In this document: piece after piece, positions 15,260-25,174 of the stretch
How the letters are laid out: every line of letters begins with the position of its first letter
Position numbering within the stretch: the first letter of the stretch is position 1
NCBI RefSeq assembly: GCF_014648195.1
Contig: NZ_BMQQ01000020.1
Location: 62,001-126,000, forward strand
Length of the DNA: 64,000 bases
Reading direction: 5' to 3'
From: Streptomyces purpureus
GTDB lineage: Bacteria > Actinomycetota > Actinomycetes > Streptomycetales > Streptomycetaceae
Notes under the pieces: generated by a model
Databases searched by the model: none
What the model saw: only the letters and a program-made list of their open reading frames with translations
What the model was told of the DNA's origin: nothing
Made by a program: the position numbers and the translations under genes

Positions 15260-15294
15260 CACCCACTGTCGGTGGCGACCGTTACCTTCGGTGC

Positions 15295-16569
15295 ATGGAC
15301 GGCACCACCGCGATCCCCGGATACGACGACACCGACACCGAACGCTGGGCCACCGAACCCGACAAACGCCCCGGCCGCACCGCCTTCCAGCGCGACCGGG
15401 CCCGCGTACTCCACTCCGCCGCGCTGCGCCGCCTCGCCGGCAAGACCCAGGTCGTCACGCCCGGCACGCGCAACCCCGCCTGGGACGCCAGCCCCCGCAC
15501 CCGGCTCACCCACTCCCTGGAGTGCGCCCAGGTCGGCCGCGAGCTCGGCGCCGCGCTCGGCTGCGACCCCGACCTCGTCGAGGCCGCCTGCCTCTCCCAC
15601 GACATGGGCCACCCGCCCTTCGGGCACAACGGCGAGCAGGCCCTCAACGACTTCGCCAAGGACTGCGGCGGCTTCGAGGGCAACGCCCAGTCACTGCGGC
15701 TGCTCACCCGCATCGAGCCCAAACGATTCGTCACCGACCCCGCCACCGGCGAGCCGGTCAGCGTCGGACTCAACCTCACCCGCGCCGCGCTCGACGCCGC
15801 CACCAAATACCCCTGGCCCCGCGGCGAGAACCCCGACGACCCCGACTCGCCAAAATTCGGGGTCTACGACGACGACCTGCCGGTCTTCGAATGGGTCCGG
15901 GCCGGCGCCCCCGCCCACCGCAAATGCTTCGAAGCCCAGGTCATGGACTGGTCCGACGACGTCGCCTACTCCGTCCACGACTTCGAGGACGGCATCCACG
16001 CCGGCCACATCGAGCCCGCCATGCTGCTCTCCGCACCCGAGCGGGCCGGCATCTGGACCGTCGCCATCGGCCGGTACGTACCCGAGGACACCGACCCCCA
16101 GGAGCTCTCCGACGCCCTCGACCGGCTCGTCGCCCAGGACTGGTGGCCGGACGGCTACGACGGCTCCGCCGTCGCGCAGGCCCGCCTGAAGGACGCCACC
16201 AGCCAGCTCATCGGCCGCTTCTGCCTCGCCGCCGAAGGCGCCACCCGCCAGACCCACGGCACCGGACGCCTCACCCGCTACGCCGCCGAACTGGTCGTCC
16301 CCCGCGAGACCCGCAACGAATGCGCCGTCCTCAAGGCCGTCGCAGACCGGTACGTCATGCAGCGCGCCGAGCAGGAAGCGCTCCGCGCCGACCAGCGCGT
16401 CATCCTCGCCGAACTGGCCGAAGCCCTCACCCTCCGCGCCCCCGAAGGCCTCGACCCCCAGTTCCGCGCCCTTTTCGAAGCCGCCCCCGACGACCGCGCC
16501 CGCAAACGAGTGATCATCGACCACATCGCCTCCCTCACCGACGCCTCCGCCAGCCTTGCCGCCTTTTAG
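15295..16569 (+). CDS. dgt: Deoxyguanosinetriphosphate triphosphohydrolase-like protein
   Basis: The 424-aa HD-domain protein has the metal-binding set His73 (RLTHSLEC), His102-Asp103 (CLSHDMGHPPFGHNGE) and the later DWSDDVAYSVHDFEDG. RRLAGKTQVV at about 45-54 is typical of dGTPase-like proteins. It hydrolyses dNTPs to the nucleoside and triphosphate. The gene precedes the flavoprotein and dnaG in the same direction. The ATG at 15295 has no ribosome site; a -10-like TACCTT (15283-15288) ends 6 bp before it, so the transcript may be leaderless. Confidence 0.9.
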   Translation: MDGTTAIPGYDDTDTERWATEPDKRPGRTAFQRDRARVLHSAALRRLAGKTQVVTPGTRNPAWDASPRTRLTHSLECAQVGRELGAALGCDPDLVEAACLSHDMGHPPFGHNGEQALNDFAKDCGGFEGNAQSLRLLTRIEPKRFVTDPATGEPVSVGLNLTRAALDAATKYPWPRGENPDDPDSPKFGVYDDDLPVFEWVRAGAPAHRKCFEAQVMDWSDDVAYSVHDFEDGIHAGHIEPAMLLSAPERAGIWTVAIGRYVPEDTDPQELSDALDRLVAQDWWPDGYDGSAVAQARLKDATSQLIGRFCLAAEGATRQTHGTGRLTRYAAELVVPRETRNECAVLKAVADRYVMQRAEQEALRADQRVILAELAEALTLRAPEGLDPQFRALFEAAPDDRARKRVIIDHIASLTDASASLAAF

Positions 16570-16769
16570 GCCTCCGCTCAGGCATCCGCCCGGGCCTCCG
16601 CTCAGGCCTTCGCGCGCCCCCTCGGCGCGCCGACGTGACACGCCCGAAGGACGGTCCCTCTTCCGCCATCACGCTCCGTGCGGGACGCTCGGCCCAGTGG
16701 ACCGGCCGCCCCGCAGCGGGGTACGGCCGGCGGCGTAGCGTAGAAGCGGGCGTAACGAGGAGGCATCAA

Positions 16770-18029
16770 GTGGTCGACGCAGATCAGACCTTCGTCATCG
16801 TCGGCGGGGGCCTGGCCGGGGCCAAGGCGGCGGAGACCCTCCGCGCCGAGGGGTTCAACGGCCGGGTCATCCTCATCGGCGACGAACGCGACCAGCCGTA
16901 CGAACGGCCGCCCCTCTCCAAGGGCTACCTCGTCGGCAAGGAAGAGCGCGACAGCGTCTTCGTCCACGACGCCGCCTGGTACGCCGCCCACGACATCGAG
17001 CTCCACCTCGGCCAGCCCGTCACCGCCATCGACCGCGACGGCCGGACCGTCCGCCTCGGCGACGGCACCACCATCCGCTACGACAAGCTGCTCCTGGCCA
17101 CCGGCGCCGAACCCCGCCGCCTCGACATCCCCGGCACCGGCCTCGCCGGCGTCCACCACCTGCGCCGCCTCGCCCACGCCGACCGGCTCCGCCACGTCCT
17201 GGCCGCCCTCGGCCGCGACAACGGCCACCTCGTCATCGCCGGCGCCGGCTGGATCGGCCTGGAGGTCGCCGCGGCCGCCCGCGGCTACGGCGCCGAGGTC
17301 ACCGTCGTCGAACCCGAGCCCACCCCCCTCCACCGCGTCATCGGGCCCGAGCTCGGCCAGCTCTTCGCCGACCTCCACGCCGAGCACGGCGTCCGCTTCC
17401 GCTTCAACACCCGCCTCACCGAGATCACCGGCCAGGACGGCATGGTCCTCGCCGTCCGCACCGACAACGGCGAGGAACACCCAGCCCACGAGGTCCTCGC
17501 CGCCATCGGCGCCGCCCCCCGCACCGCCCTCGCCGAAACCTCCGGCCTCGCCCTCGTCGACCGCGCCCACGGCGGAGGCGTCGCCGTCGACGCCTCGCTG
17601 CGCACCTCCGACCCCGACATCTACGCCGCCGGGGACGTCGCCGCCGTCCACCACCCCCTCCTCGACATCCGGCTGCGCGTCGAACACTGGGCCAACGCCC
17701 TCAACGGCGGCCCGGCCGCCGCCCGCGCCATGCTCGGCCAGGAGGTCTCCTACGACCGGATCCCGTACTTCTTCTCCGACCAGTACGACCTCGGCATGGA
17801 GTACTCCGGCTGGGCGCCCCCGGGCACGTACGACCAGGTGGTGCTGCGCGGCGACGTCGGCAAGCGGGAGTTCATCGCCTTCTGGCTGAAGGACCGCATG
17901 GTCCTCGCCGGCATGAACGTGAATGTGTGGGACGTCACAGACGCTATCCAGAAACTCATCCGTTCCGGTGCCCAGGTGGACCCGGACGCCCTGGGGGCCC
18001 CGTCGGTGCCTCTGGACAGCCTCGTCTGA
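16770..18029 (+). CDS. FAD-dependent ferredoxin reductase-type oxidoreductase
   Basis: The 419-aa protein matches NAD(P)H:rubredoxin/ferredoxin reductases such as those of dioxygenase and P450 systems. It has FAD motif FVIVGGGLAGAKAAETLR at the N terminus, PYERPPLSKGYL, the NAD motif LVIAGAGWIGLEVAAAARGYG (about 154-174), SDPDIYAAGDVA for the FAD ribityl contact and a C-terminal reductase domain with RVEHWANAL. The redox partner is not in the window. The GTG at 16770 has GAGGAGG at 16757-16763, fixing the start. It is followed 58 bp later by dnaG. Confidence 0.88.
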   Translation: MVDADQTFVIVGGGLAGAKAAETLRAEGFNGRVILIGDERDQPYERPPLSKGYLVGKEERDSVFVHDAAWYAAHDIELHLGQPVTAIDRDGRTVRLGDGTTIRYDKLLLATGAEPRRLDIPGTGLAGVHHLRRLAHADRLRHVLAALGRDNGHLVIAGAGWIGLEVAAAARGYGAEVTVVEPEPTPLHRVIGPELGQLFADLHAEHGVRFRFNTRLTEITGQDGMVLAVRTDNGEEHPAHEVLAAIGAAPRTALAETSGLALVDRAHGGGVAVDASLRTSDPDIYAAGDVAAVHHPLLDIRLRVEHWANALNGGPAAARAMLGQEVSYDRIPYFFSDQYDLGMEYSGWAPPGTYDQVVLRGDVGKREFIAFWLKDRMVLAGMNVNVWDVTDAIQKLIRSGAQVDPDALGAPSVPLDSLV

Positions 18030-18087
18030 CACTCGTCCGGCATCCGGTGGCACCCGGCGGCCGGCCGGCGGCCCGTAGAATTCCCAC

Positions 18088-19986
18088 GTGGCAGGCAGGA
18101 TCAACGATGACGACGTGAAGGCGGTACGGGACGCGGTCCCGATCGACGCCGTCGTGTCCGAGTACCTCCAGCTGCGCAACGCGGGCGGCGGCAACCTCAA
18201 GGGCCTGTGCCCTTTCCACGACGAGAAGTCCCCCTCCTTCCAGGTCAGCCCCAGCAAGGGCCTCTTCCACTGCTTCGGCTGCCAGGAGGGCGGCGACACC
18301 ATCGCCTTCGTGATGAAGATCGACCACCTCTCCTTCTCGGAGACGGTCGAGCGCCTCGCCGCCAAGGCGGGCATCACGCTGCGGTACGAAGAAGGCGGCT
18401 ACAACCCCGGACATCAGCGCGGCGAGCGCATCCGGCTCATCGAGGCCCACAAGGCGGCCGCCCAGTTCTACAGCGACCAACTGGGCGGCGCCGAGGCCGA
18501 GATCGGCCGCAAGTTCCTCGCCGAGCGCGGCTTCGACCAGGCCGCCGCCGAACACTTCGGCGTCGGCTACAGTCCCGCCGGCTGGGACCACCTCACCCGC
18601 TACCTGCGCGGCAAGGGCTTCAGCGACAAGGAGCTGATCCTCTCCGGCCTCTCCCAGGACGGCCGCCGCGGCCCCATCGACCGCTTCCGCGGCCGCCTGA
18701 TGTGGCCCATCCGCGACGTCGGCGGCGAGGTCGTCGGCTTCGGCGCGCGCAAGCTCCGCGACGACGACAACGGCCCCAAGTACCTCAACACCCCCGAGAC
18801 CCCGATCTACAAGAAGTCCCAGGTCCTCTACGGCATCGACCTGGCCAAGAAGGACATCGCCAAGGCCAGCCGCGCCGTCGTCGTCGAGGGCTACACCGAC
18901 GTCATGGCCTGCCACCTCGCCGGCGTCACCACCGCCATCGCCACCTGCGGCACCGCCTTCGGCGGCGACCACATCAAGATCCTCCGCCGGCTCCTGATGG
19001 ACAACGGATCGGCCCGGGTGATCTTCACCTTCGACGGTGACGCCGCCGGCCAGAAGGCCGCGCTGCGCGCCTTCGAGGACGACCAGAAGTTCGCCGCCGA
19101 GACCTACATCGCCATCGCCCCCGACGGCATGGACCCCTGCGAGCTGCGGCTCGCCAAGGGCGACGAGGCCGTCGCCGAACTCGTCGAGCCCCGCACCCCG
19201 CTCTTCGAGTTCGCGCTGCGCCAGATCGTGGGCCGCTACGACCTGGAGACCCCCGCCGGCCGGGCCGCCGCCCTCGACGAGGCCGCCCCCATCGTCGCCC
19301 GGATCAAGAACGTCGCCTCCCAGCACGAGGTCGCCGTCCAGCTCGCGGGGCTCGTCGGCATCCTCGACACCCAGTTCGTCGTCCGGCGCGTCGCCCAGAT
19401 CGCCCGCTGGGCCAGGGACCGCGGCGGCAAGGGCCCGGCCGCCCCGCACTCGCAGCGTACGTACGAGACCCAGGCCCCGCCCGCCGCCCGCACCGCCCCC
19501 GCCGGGCCGGCCCTCAACCTCCGCAGCCCCGCCCACCGCACCGAACGCGAGCTGCTCAAACTCGCCCTCCAGCGCCCCGAACTGGTCTCCCCGGCCTTCG
19601 ACGCGTACGGCATCGACGAGTTCACCGCCCCGCCCTACGCCGCCGTCCGCCAGTGCATCCAGGACGCCGGCGGCGCCACCGGCGCGCCCTCCGACTACGT
19701 CACCGCTGTCCTGGAATCCGCCCCCAACGACACCGTCCGCGCCCTCGTCACCGAACTGGCCGTCGAGGCCATCCACGCGCGCGTGGTGGACGAGACCTAC
19801 GCGGGGGAGCAGCTGGTGTGGGTCCGCAGGCGCGCCGTCGAGCGGCGCCTGCGGGACATCAACGGCACCCTGGCCCGGCTCGGCCAGCACGGAGACCCGC
19901 AAGCGCTGGCGGCCGTCCAGAACGAGCTGTGGGTGCTCACGCAGTACGGCGAGGCGCTCAAGAACCATGGCGCGGCGGCCCTCTGA
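18088..19986 (+). CDS. dnaG: DNA primase
   Basis: The 632-aa protein carries the N-terminal CHC2 zinc finger (Cys41, His44, Cys62, Cys65), the primase catalytic core and a TOPRIM domain with VVVEGYTDVMA (Glu near 266) and FTFDGDAAGQKAA. The C-terminal part after an Ala/Pro linker (about residues 465-475) is the DnaB-interacting helicase-binding domain. It makes RNA primers at the replication fork. The GTG at 18088 follows TAGAAT (18076-18081) by 6 bp with no Shine-Dalgarno sequence, pointing to a leaderless mRNA. hrdA lies 80 bp downstream, an arrangement like the dnaG-rpoD pair of other bacteria. Confidence 0.96.
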   Translation: MAGRINDDDVKAVRDAVPIDAVVSEYLQLRNAGGGNLKGLCPFHDEKSPSFQVSPSKGLFHCFGCQEGGDTIAFVMKIDHLSFSETVERLAAKAGITLRYEEGGYNPGHQRGERIRLIEAHKAAAQFYSDQLGGAEAEIGRKFLAERGFDQAAAEHFGVGYSPAGWDHLTRYLRGKGFSDKELILSGLSQDGRRGPIDRFRGRLMWPIRDVGGEVVGFGARKLRDDDNGPKYLNTPETPIYKKSQVLYGIDLAKKDIAKASRAVVVEGYTDVMACHLAGVTTAIATCGTAFGGDHIKILRRLLMDNGSARVIFTFDGDAAGQKAALRAFEDDQKFAAETYIAIAPDGMDPCELRLAKGDEAVAELVEPRTPLFEFALRQIVGRYDLETPAGRAAALDEAAPIVARIKNVASQHEVAVQLAGLVGILDTQFVVRRVAQIARWARDRGGKGPAAPHSQRTYETQAPPAARTAPAGPALNLRSPAHRTERELLKLALQRPELVSPAFDAYGIDEFTAPPYAAVRQCIQDAGGATGAPSDYVTAVLESAPNDTVRALVTELAVEAIHARVVDETYAGEQLVWVRRRAVERRLRDINGTLARLGQHGDPQALAAVQNELWVLTQYGEALKNHGAAAL

Positions 19987-20066
19987 CGTTCCGTCACCCG
20001 CCGGACTCAAAAAGTCACCGCACGCCCCTCGTGGCGATGATGTGTCGTACCCCACACTAAGGGGCG

Positions 20067-21335
20067 GTGCCTGAGTCCTCGGAGCGCACCCCCGCGGTTC
20101 CGCTCAACGTGTACGGGACGGATCCCGGCGGCCCGGCCGCCGCCGTCCCGCTGCCGTACGCCCCCGACCCGGCAGCGATCACCCTGGAGGTCGCCCCCGT
20201 GCAGACCCAGACCCTGACCGACACCGAACCGGACACTCTGGTCCCGGCGCAGAGCCTGGCCCCGCACCACCCGGAAGCCGTGCCCGACGCGCTCCCGGAT
20301 CCCACCCGGTCCGCCGCCGAGGCCGCCCCCGAGGACGCTCCTGTAAACATCGCCGAGGATGTCGTCGAAGCGCCGGAGCCGCCTGAACCGCCCGAGCCGC
20401 GCGCGGTCCGCGCCGACTCCACCGGCCCCTCCTCCGACCTCTTCCGCCAGTACCTGCGCGAGATCGGCCGTATCCCGCTGCTCACCGCGGCCGAGGAGGT
20501 CGAGCTGGCACGCCGGGTCGAAGCCGGCCTGTTCGCCGAGGAGAAACTGCTCTCCACCCCGAGCCTCGACTCCCAACTCGCCCTGGATCTCGACCGGCTG
20601 GTCGTCCTGGGCCGGATGGCCAAGCGCCGGCTGATCGAGGCCAACCTGCGGCTGGTCGTCTCCGTCGCCAAACGGTACGTGGGCCGCGGGCTGACCATGC
20701 TCGACCTCGTCCAGGAAGGAAACCTGGGTCTGATCAGAGCGGTCGAGAAGTTCGACTACGCCCGCGGCTACAAGTTCTCCACGTACGCGACCTGGTGGAT
20801 CCGCCAGGCCATGTCCCGGGCCCTGGCCGACCAGGCCCGCACGATCCGGGTGCCGGTCCATGTCGTCGAACTCATCAACCGGGTCGTCCGCGTCCAGCGC
20901 CGCATGCTGCAGGAACGCGGCTACGAACCCACCGCCGAAGAGGTCGCCGCCCACCTCGACCTGTCGCCCGAACGCGTCGGCGAAGTCCTGCGCCTCGCCC
21001 AGGAACCGGTCTCGCTGCACGCCCCCGTCGGCGAGGAGGACGACGTCGCCCTCGGCGACCTGATCGAGGACGGCGACGCGGCGTCCCCGGTCGAAACGGC
21101 GGCCTTCCTGCTCCTGCGCCAACACCTCGAAGCGGTGCTCTCCACCCTCGGCGAACGCGAACGCAAGGTCGTCCAGCTCCGCTACGGCCTCGACGACGGC
21201 AGGCCCCGCACCCTGGAGGAGATCGGACGGCTCTTCGGCGTCACACGCGAACGCATCCGCCAGATCGAGTCCAAGACCCTCAACAAACTGCGGGACCACA
21301 CCTTCGCCGACCAGCTGCGCGGCTATCTGGACTAG
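20067..21335 (+). CDS. hrdA: RNA polymerase sigma-70 family factor, HrdA type
   Basis: The 422-aa protein has an acidic N-terminal region of about 110 residues without clear motifs, then sigma region 1.2 (DLFRQYLREIGRIPLLTAAEEVELA), region 2 (RLIEANLRLVVSVAKRY, MLDLVQEGNLGLIRAVEKFDY, FSTYATWWIRQAMSRA), region 3 and region 4 with the helix-turn-helix (TLEEIGRLFGVTRERIRQIE). It lacks the large region 1.1 and repeats of HrdB, fitting the group 2 sigma factors of Streptomyces; its place beside dnaG fits hrdA (SCO2465). The GTG at 20067 is preceded by AAGGGG; an internal GTG at 20200 would give a shorter protein. Confidence 0.85.
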   Translation: MPESSERTPAVPLNVYGTDPGGPAAAVPLPYAPDPAAITLEVAPVQTQTLTDTEPDTLVPAQSLAPHHPEAVPDALPDPTRSAAEAAPEDAPVNIAEDVVEAPEPPEPPEPRAVRADSTGPSSDLFRQYLREIGRIPLLTAAEEVELARRVEAGLFAEEKLLSTPSLDSQLALDLDRLVVLGRMAKRRLIEANLRLVVSVAKRYVGRGLTMLDLVQEGNLGLIRAVEKFDYARGYKFSTYATWWIRQAMSRALADQARTIRVPVHVVELINRVVRVQRRMLQERGYEPTAEEVAAHLDLSPERVGEVLRLAQEPVSLHAPVGEEDDVALGDLIEDGDAASPVETAAFLLLRQHLEAVLSTLGERERKVVQLRYGLDDGRPRTLEEIGRLFGVTRERIRQIESKTLNKLRDHTFADQLRGYLD

Positions 21336-21382
21336 CGGCCATCCGGACTGGAGGTCCGGCCCGTCGACCGTGAGCGACCCAG

Positions 21383-21417
21383 GTGACCCATGCCGCTCAC
21401 GATGCGGCACGGGTCAC
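21383..21417. terminator. Bidirectional hairpin between hrdA and the convergent ABC operon
   Basis: GTGACCC-A-TGCCGC pairs with GCGGCA-C-GGGTCAC across a 7-nt loop, a 14-position stem with one mismatch. It lies between two convergent genes. No strong U-tract follows, as is common in Streptomyces. Confidence 0.7.
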
Positions 21418-21447
21418 GGTGAGGCGACCACTCCGGTCGCGCGCCGG

Positions 21448-23373
21448 TCAGTCGACCTCGGCGACCGCCTGCGCGAACTGGGCGGCGTACAGGCGCGCAT
21501 AGGCCCCGTCCGACGCCAACAGTTCCTCGTGCGTGCCCTGTTCGACGATCGAACCGTCCTCCATCACCAGGATCACATCCGCGTCCCGGATCGTGGAGAG
21601 CCGGTGCGCGATCACGAAGGACGTACGGCCGTGCGCCAGGCGCGCCATCGCCTTCTGGATCAGCACCTCCGTACGGGTGTCCACCGAGCTCGTCGCCTCG
21701 TCCAGGACCAGGATCACCGGGTCCGACAGGAACGCCCGGGCGATCGTGATCAGCTGCTTCTCGCCCGCGCTCACCCCCGCGCCCTCCTCGTCGAGGACCG
21801 TGTCGTAGCCGTCCGGCAGGGTCCGGATGAAACGGTCCGCGTGAGCCGCCCGCGCCGCCGCCTCGATCTCCTCGCGGGACACCTCCCGCGAGGTGCCGTA
21901 GGCGATGTTCTCGGCGATGGTGCCGCCGAAGAGCCAGGTGTCCTGAAGGACCATGCCGATTCCGGCCCGCAGCTCCTCGCGCGACATCCGCGAGACGTCG
22001 ACGCCGTCGAGGGTGATCCGGCCGCCGGTGACTTCGTAGAACCGCATCAGCAGATTGACCAGCGTCGTCTTGCCCGCGCCTGTGGGCCCGACGATCGCGA
22101 CCGTCTGCCCGGGCTCCACCGCCAGCGACAGGTTCTCGATCAGCGGCTTGTCCGGCTCGTAACGGAACGACACCTTCTCCAGCGCGACCCGGCCCTGCGG
22201 CCGCCGCGGCATCCGGGACTCCGCCTCGTCCGGCTCCTGCTCCTCGGCGTCCAGCAGCTCGAAGATCCGCTCCGCGGACGCCACCCCGGACTGCACCAGG
22301 TTCGCCATCGACGCGACCTGTGTCAGCGGCATCGAGAACTGCCGCGAGTACATGATGAACGCCTGGACGTCACCGATCGACAGCGTCCCCGACGCCACCC
22401 GCAGCCCGCCCACCACGGCCACCAGCACATAGTTCAGGTTCGAGACGAAGAACATCACCGGCTGCATCAGCCCGCTGTTGAACTGCGCCCGGAACCCGGC
22501 CTCGTACAGCGCCTCGTTCTGCTCCCGGAAGCCCGCCGCGGACTCCTCCTGCCGGCCGAAGACCTTCACCAGCGCATGGCCGGTGTACATCTCTTCCACA
22601 TGTGCGTTGAGCGCGCCCGTGGACTTCCACTGCTGGACGAAGTGCGGCTGCGACCGCTTGCCGATCCGGGTGGCCACGTACACCGACAGCGGCACCGTCA
22701 CCAGCGCCACCAGCGCGAGCAGCGGCGAGATCCAGAACATCATCGCCAGCACACCCACGATCGTGAGCAGCGAGTTGATCAGCTGGCCCATCGACTGCTG
22801 CATGGTCTGCGAGATGTTGTCGATGTCGTTGGTCGCCCGGCTCAGCACCTCACCACGCTTGGCCCGGTCGAAGTACGACAGCGGCAGCCGCGCCAGCTTC
22901 GCCTGCACGTCCTCCCGCATCCGGTGCACGGTCCGGTTGATCACCTTGATCGACATCCGGGTCGACACCAGCATGAGCAGCCCGGCCGCCACATAGATCA
23001 GCGTGACCCACAGCAGCACCTCGCCGACCGCGGTGAAGTCGATGCCCTGCCCGGGCACGAAGTCCACCCCGGACAGCATGTCGGCGAGCCCGTCGTCGCC
23101 CTCGGCCCGCAGCGCCTCGATCGCCTGTGCCTTCGTCGACCCGTCGGGCATCTCCCGCCCCACGACCCCGGCGAAGACCACGTCGGTCGCCCGGCCGAGG
23201 ATCATCGGCCCGACCACCGACGCCGCCACGCTCAGCACACACGCCGCGAGCATCACCCACAGCGCGGTCTTCTCGGGGGCGAGCTGCCGCAGCAGCCGCT
23301 TGCCGGAGCCCTTGAAGTCCATGGACCGCTCACCGGACTGGCCCATCATCATGCGTCCGCCAGGACCGGCCAT
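21448..23373 (-). CDS. ABC exporter half-transporter, subunit B (second pair)
   Basis: The 641-aa protein has a Met/Gly-rich N terminus, six membrane helices with a large extracellular loop in the first third, and an ATPase domain with GPTGAGKTT, signature VSAGEKQL (non-canonical) and VILVLDEATSSVDT (catalytic Glu present). It is the partner of the upstream 577-aa subunit and overlaps its stop codon (TGATG). Protein and DNA of the Walker A region (21891-22176) nearly equal those of the paralogue at 7164-9086, although the membrane domains have diverged. Substrate unknown. Confidence 0.9.
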   Translation of the reverse strand: MAGPGGRMMMGQSGERSMDFKGSGKRLLRQLAPEKTALWVMLAACVLSVAASVVGPMILGRATDVVFAGVVGREMPDGSTKAQAIEALRAEGDDGLADMLSGVDFVPGQGIDFTAVGEVLLWVTLIYVAAGLLMLVSTRMSIKVINRTVHRMREDVQAKLARLPLSYFDRAKRGEVLSRATNDIDNISQTMQQSMGQLINSLLTIVGVLAMMFWISPLLALVALVTVPLSVYVATRIGKRSQPHFVQQWKSTGALNAHVEEMYTGHALVKVFGRQEESAAGFREQNEALYEAGFRAQFNSGLMQPVMFFVSNLNYVLVAVVGGLRVASGTLSIGDVQAFIMYSRQFSMPLTQVASMANLVQSGVASAERIFELLDAEEQEPDEAESRMPRRPQGRVALEKVSFRYEPDKPLIENLSLAVEPGQTVAIVGPTGAGKTTLVNLLMRFYEVTGGRITLDGVDVSRMSREELRAGIGMVLQDTWLFGGTIAENIAYGTSREVSREEIEAAARAAHADRFIRTLPDGYDTVLDEEGAGVSAGEKQLITIARAFLSDPVILVLDEATSSVDTRTEVLIQKAMARLAHGRTSFVIAHRLSTIRDADVILVMEDGSIVEQGTHEELLASDGAYARLYAAQFAQAVAEVD

Positions 23374-25106
23374 CAGGCTGCCTCCGCCTCGGTCAGCTGG
23401 GAGAGCACGATCTCCCGGTACGTCTCGTTGCCCGCCATCAGCTCGTGATGACGTCCGGTGCCGACGACCCGGCCCTCGTCGAGGACCACGATCCGGTCGG
23501 CGTCACGGATCGTCGACACCCGCTGGGCGACGATCACCACCGTCGACTCGGCGGTCTCCCGCGCCAGCGCCGTGCGCAGCAGCGCGTCGGTCGTGTAGTC
23601 CAGCGCCGAGAACGAGTCGTCGAAGAGATAGATCTCCGGGCGCTGCACCAGCGTCCGCGCGATCGCAAGCCGCTGCCGCTGACCGCCGGAGACGTTCGTG
23701 CCTCCCTGCGCGATCGGCGCGTCCAGACCGTGCTCCAGACCGCGGACGAAGTCGGCCGCCTGGGCGACCTCCAGCGCGTGCCACAGCTCCTCGTCGGACG
23801 CGTCCGGGTTGCCGTACCGCAGGTTCGTCGCCACCGTCCCCGAGAAGAGGTACGGCTTCTGCGGCACGAGCCCGACCGTACGCGCCATCAGCGCCGGATC
23901 CAGCTCCGCCACGTCCACCCCGTCGACGAGCACCTCGCCGTCGGTCGCGTCGAACAGCCGCGGCACCAGACCCAGCAGCGTCGACTTGCCGCTGCCCGTC
24001 GACCCGATGATCGCGGTGGTCTCGCCGGGCCGGGCGACCAGGTCCACGTCCCGCAGCACCGGCTCCTCCGCACCCGGATAGCGGAAGCCCGCGCCCCGCA
24101 CCTCCAGATGGCCCGTACGGCGCAGCTCGGTCACCGGCGCGGCCGGCGGCACCACGCTCGTCTCCGTGCCGAGGACCTCCTCGATGCGCTCGGCGCACAC
24201 CTCGGCGCGCGGCACCATCATGAACATGAAGGTGGCCATCATCACGGCCATCACGATCTGCATCAGATAGGCGAGGAAGGCGGTCAGCGCGCCGATCTCC
24301 ATCCCGCCGCTGTCGATGCGGTGGGCACCGAACCAGACCACCGCGACGCTGGAGATGTTCACGACCGTCATCACGGTCGGGAACATCAGCGCCATCAGCC
24401 GCCCGGTCGCCATCGACACATCGGTCAGACCGGTGTTGGCCCGCCCGAACCGCTCGGTCTCGTACGCGTCCTTCACAAAGGCCCGGATGACGCGGTTGCC
24501 GGTGATCTGCTCGCGCAGCACCCGGTTCACCGTGTCCAGCCGGTCCTGCATCGTGCGGAACAGCGGCCGCATCCGCGCCACGATGAGGCCGACGCAGACA
24601 CCGAGGACGGGGACGACGGCCAGCAGCACGGCCGACAGCGGCACGTCCTGGCCGAGCGCCATCACGATGCCGCCCACGCACATGATCGGCGCCGACACCA
24701 TCAGCGTGAACGCCATCAGCACCAGCATCTGGACCTGCTGGACGTCATTGGTGGTACGGGTGATCAGGGAGGGGGCGCCGAACTGGCCGAGCTCCCGGGC
24801 CGAGAAGGACTGCACCCGGTCGAACACGGCGGCGCGCACGTCCCGGCCGAGCGCCGAGGCGGTCCGCGCCCCGTAGTACACCGCCCCGATGTTGCAGACG
24901 ACCTGGATCACGGAGACCGCGATCATGAGCGCGCCGAAGCGCAGGATGTAACCGGTGTCGCCCCGCACGACACCCTCGTCGATGATGTCCGCGTTCAGGG
25001 TCGGCAGGTAGAGGCTGGCGCAGGTTTGCAGGAACTGGAGCGCCACCAGCAGCGCGATGGGTTTTCGGTACGGGCGCAAGTGCGTTCGGAGGAGTCGTAT
25101 GAGCAC
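23373..25106 (-). CDS. ABC exporter half-transporter, subunit A (second pair, degenerate Walker B)
   Basis: The 577-aa exporter subunit has six helices, Walker A GSTGSGKST, PQKPYLF Q-loop, signature VSGGQRQR and a Walker B YLFDDSFSALD with Asp for the catalytic Glu. With the following subunit it would form a heterodimer with one competent ATP site. Both protein lengths and motifs mirror the SoxR-box pair at 5434-9086. The start is the GTG at 25106 with TAGGAG upstream. xylB ends 68 bp upstream in the same direction, so read-through from xylB is possible. Confidence 0.9.
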   Translation of the reverse strand: MLIRLLRTHLRPYRKPIALLVALQFLQTCASLYLPTLNADIIDEGVVRGDTGYILRFGALMIAVSVIQVVCNIGAVYYGARTASALGRDVRAAVFDRVQSFSARELGQFGAPSLITRTTNDVQQVQMLVLMAFTLMVSAPIMCVGGIVMALGQDVPLSAVLLAVVPVLGVCVGLIVARMRPLFRTMQDRLDTVNRVLREQITGNRVIRAFVKDAYETERFGRANTGLTDVSMATGRLMALMFPTVMTVVNISSVAVVWFGAHRIDSGGMEIGALTAFLAYLMQIVMAVMMATFMFMMVPRAEVCAERIEEVLGTETSVVPPAAPVTELRRTGHLEVRGAGFRYPGAEEPVLRDVDLVARPGETTAIIGSTGSGKSTLLGLVPRLFDATDGEVLVDGVDVAELDPALMARTVGLVPQKPYLFSGTVATNLRYGNPDASDEELWHALEVAQAADFVRGLEHGLDAPIAQGGTNVSGGQRQRLAIARTLVQRPEIYLFDDSFSALDYTTDALLRTALARETAESTVVIVAQRVSTIRDADRIVVLDEGRVVGTGRHHELMAGNETYREIVLSQLTEAEAA

Positions 25107-25174
25107 GGCTCCTACTATCGCCCGAGCCCTCCGAACGTTACGACCGGGTTTTCCGGGCCCGCCGGCCCGTCGGC

